A stretch of 7,426 bases of DNA from Bacteroidota bacterium (GTDB lineage Bacteria; Bacteroidota; Ignavibacteria; Ignavibacteriales; Ignavibacteriaceae): assembly GCA_021793635.1 (NCBI GenBank), contig JAJYSI010000155.1, forward strand, positions 1 through 7,426. The letters are read 5' to 3'. This document shows positions 6,924 through 7,426 of this stretch, piece after piece. Numbering within the stretch: the stretch's first letter is position 1; the number at the start of each line of letters is the position of its first letter. The notes under the pieces are model-generated. The model saw only the letters and a program-made list of their open reading frames with translations. It did no database searches and was not told the origin of the DNA. The position numbers and the translations under genes were made by a program.

Positions 6924-7093
6924 CAAAACAACTTGGTTAATGCTCTAACGGCGGGGGACGGAATGTAAAGGCGAAAAAAAATGCCGGATACCTTCATTCA
7001 GCGAAGCGGAGCGGAGCGAATATGAAAAGACATGGTATTTTGTTTTTGCCTTTACTCCGTTTCCCGACGTTTTATTTTTTCTAAGTTGTTTTG
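6924..7093. repeat. Large imperfect palindrome (about 170 bp), attC-like
   Basis: Outer arms CAAAACAACTT (6924-6934) and AAGTTGTTTTG (7083-7093) are perfect 11-bp inverted copies. Inside, after an unpaired loop, the arm at 6948-6972 pairs with 7048-7070: ACG-CGGG-ACGGA against TCCGT-CCCG-CGT with mismatches between blocks, then an extra AT on the left, then GTAAAGGC against GCCTTTAC. The pairing continues weakly through the A-rich/T-rich stretch to about 6985 and 7035. The centre holds TTCATTC and GAATATGAA around a pentamer array. The right arm read on the minus strand ends CCGTTAGAG, near the integron core GTTRRRY (6 of 7). The other end (ATAAAAC) fits RYYYAAC at only 5 of 7. It may be a cassette recombination site, a mobile palindromic repeat or a structured RNA. 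Confidence 0.75.
7001..7020 (+). repeat. Pentamer array (GCGRA)x4
   Basis: Four contiguous 5-bp units, GCGAA, GCGGA, GCGGA and GCGAA, fill the terminal loop of the large palindrome. Related GGAGCG words recur at 7130-7135 and 7266-7271. Confidence 0.8.
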
Positions 7094-7121
7094 ATGTGGG
7101 ATTTCGGATTATCTATATCCA

Positions 7122-7151
7122 GCAGTTATGGAGCGATAGCGACATAGCTGC
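7122..7151 (+). repeat. Hairpin with tandem G-A mismatches
   Basis: GCAG-T-TATG (7122-7130) pairs with CATA-G-CTGC (7143-7151), including one T-G wobble. Two adjacent G-A/A-G mismatches (7131-7132 against 7141-7142) follow, then a GC/GC pair closing the loop GATA (7135-7138). Tandem sheared G-A pairs are typical of structured RNA, but transcription is not shown. Confidence 0.6.
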
Positions 7152-7209
7152 ATTTAAGGGGACGCTAATGTTAAGATTTATTGATAGCCGTTATGACTGA
7201 ATGAAGCGA

Positions 7210-7263
7210 TTGTCCCGCAAACCCCGCAAACGGGGCAAACGGGACAAGCCCCGCAAACGGGGC
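7210..7263. repeat. Nested GC-rich hairpin and duplicated palindrome unit
   Basis: TTGTCCCG (7210-7217) pairs perfectly with CGGGACAA (7240-7247). Inside it CCCCG (7222-7226) pairs with CGGGG (7231-7235). CAAA appears in both symmetric internal loops and in the terminal loop. The inner unit CCCCGCAAACGGGGC (7222-7236) is repeated exactly at 7249-7263. A partial copy, CCCCGCAAACG, lies at 7386-7396. Confidence 0.85.
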
Positions 7264-7304
7264 AAGGAGCGGAATGAAGGAATAAGGGCGAAGGGGGGGG
7301 AAAA

Positions 7305-7339
7305 GAGTAACAAGTGACGAGTAATGAGTGACAAGTGTC
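7305..7339 (+). repeat. Heptanucleotide array, consensus RAGTRAC, 5 units
   Basis: Five contiguous 7-bp units, GAGTAAC, AAGTGAC, GAGTAAT, GAGTGAC and AAGTGTC, diverge at two or three positions. This resembles the short tandemly repeated heptamers known from cyanobacteria and seen in some other genomes. Degenerate units suggest an old array. No reading frame uses it. Confidence 0.85.
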
Positions 7340-7342
7340 GAT

Positions 7343-7367
7343 GGGGGGGCAATGCCGGGAGGGCGGG
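7343..7367 (+). other. G-quadruplex motif
   Basis: G7 (7343-7349), a 7-nt loop, GGG (7357-7359), A, GGG (7361-7363), C, GGG (7365-7367). This satisfies the standard pattern of four G3+ tracts with loops of 1-7. An additional G8 run lies at 7293-7300. Confidence 0.65.
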
Positions 7368-7373
7368 ACTTGC

Positions 7374-7391
7374 GCGGGGATTTCTCCCCGC
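7374..7391. repeat. Perfect 7-bp GC-rich hairpin
   Basis: GCGGGGA (7374-7380) and TCCCCGC (7385-7391) enclose the loop TTTC. No T tract follows in either direction, so it is not a classic terminator. Its right arm is part of another copy of the CCCCGCAAACG word. Confidence 0.75.
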
Positions 7392-7426
7392 AAACGTAAT
7401 GGCGCTAACATAAGATTATTATTTAT

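Larger units (their letters stand above)
7163..7420 (+). repeat. Imperfect direct repeat pair bounding a repeat cluster
   Basis: CGCTAATGTTAAGATTTATT (from 7163) and CGCTAACATAAGATTATT (from 7403) are alike apart from a few substitutions and one gap. They lie 240 bp apart and enclose the GC-rich hairpins, the heptamer array and the G runs, so they could mark the limits of a unit. Only the two ends are repeated, not the interior. Confidence 0.4.
6858..7426. other. Gene-free repeat island with many structured elements
   Basis: 569 bp without a convincing gene. The minus-strand open frame at 7178-7411 is low-complexity Cys/Pro-rich translation of the repeats. GC is about 60% over 7201-7380, well above the protein genes. 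The right part carries, in order, a large imperfect palindrome, a pentamer array, a hairpin with tandem G-A mismatches, a nested GC-rich hairpin, a heptamer array, two G runs and another hairpin, each listed separately. TTGTCCCGCAA occurs at 6897-6907 and again at 7210-7220. CTTCATTCAG (6992-7001) recurs inverted at 7197-7206. Confidence 0.7.

Noticed and set aside
7210..7263. CRISPR array
   Set aside because: The repeated 15-bp units are only 12 bp apart, with no spacers of constant length, and they form a nested palindrome; no cas genes are present.
7374..7391. Rho-independent terminator
   Set aside because: The stem is perfect, but neither strand has a T tract after it and no gene ends nearby.
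7178..7411. Minus-strand 77-codon frame rich in Cys and Pro (CPVCPVCGVCG)
   Set aside because: The apparent zinc-finger-like cysteines come from the CCCCGCAAACGGGGC repeats and the G runs read in reverse. It has low complexity, and the frame spans several unrelated repeats.

Overview
The window is an AT-rich bacterial chromosome segment. All five protein genes at the left are on the + strand, followed by a tRNA gene and about 1 kb of mostly non-coding DNA. No single feature fixes the taxon. A member of the Bacteroidota/Chlorobiota group (for example an Ignavibacteria-like lineage) fits best, as inference. The clues are a promoter matching the Bacteroidota pattern TTTG-N19-TAnnTTTG directly in front of the tRNA, low-GC coding sequence, two TTG starts, and a diheme cytochrome related to the photosynthetic reaction-centre cytochrome subunit. 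I recall that cytochrome type from non-phototrophic Acidobacteria- and Ignavibacteria-like genomes.

Layout. 1-1205: an APC-superfamily amino-acid permease whose N-terminus lies outside the window. 1349-4837: a probable three-gene unit with an ABC-2 type ATPase, its membrane subunit (coupled by a 4-bp TTGA overlap) and, 22 bp later, a MgtC/SapB-DUF4010 inner-membrane protein. 4936-6132: a secreted or membrane-anchored diheme c-type cytochrome with an extra C-terminal beta-rich domain, closed by a hairpin terminator. 6268-6340: tRNA-Lys(CUU) with its own promoter and terminator. 6651-6857, minus strand: a small hypothetical ORF carrying one CxxC knuckle.

The ATPase and ABC-2 subunit should form one exporter. 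The MgtC/DUF4010 protein may be co-transcribed with it, with no evident functional link. The cytochrome appears to be a separate unit and should work in periplasmic electron transfer. The permease is unrelated to its neighbours as far as can be seen.

The most unusual part is the right end, about 6885-7426. It contains no convincing gene but is packed with distinct structured repeats. These are a roughly 170-bp imperfect palindrome with some resemblance to an integron attC site, a pentamer array, a hairpin with tandem G-A mismatches, a nested hairpin built from CCCCGCAAA/CGGGG units, a heptamer array, two poly-G runs with a canonical G-quadruplex pattern, and a perfect GC-rich hairpin. GC there reaches about 60% (108 of 180 bases over 7201-7380, counted by hand), against about 30% in a sampled coding line (2281-2340). 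It looks like a composite repeat island or the edge of a mobile or cassette region. What it does cannot be settled from one copy.
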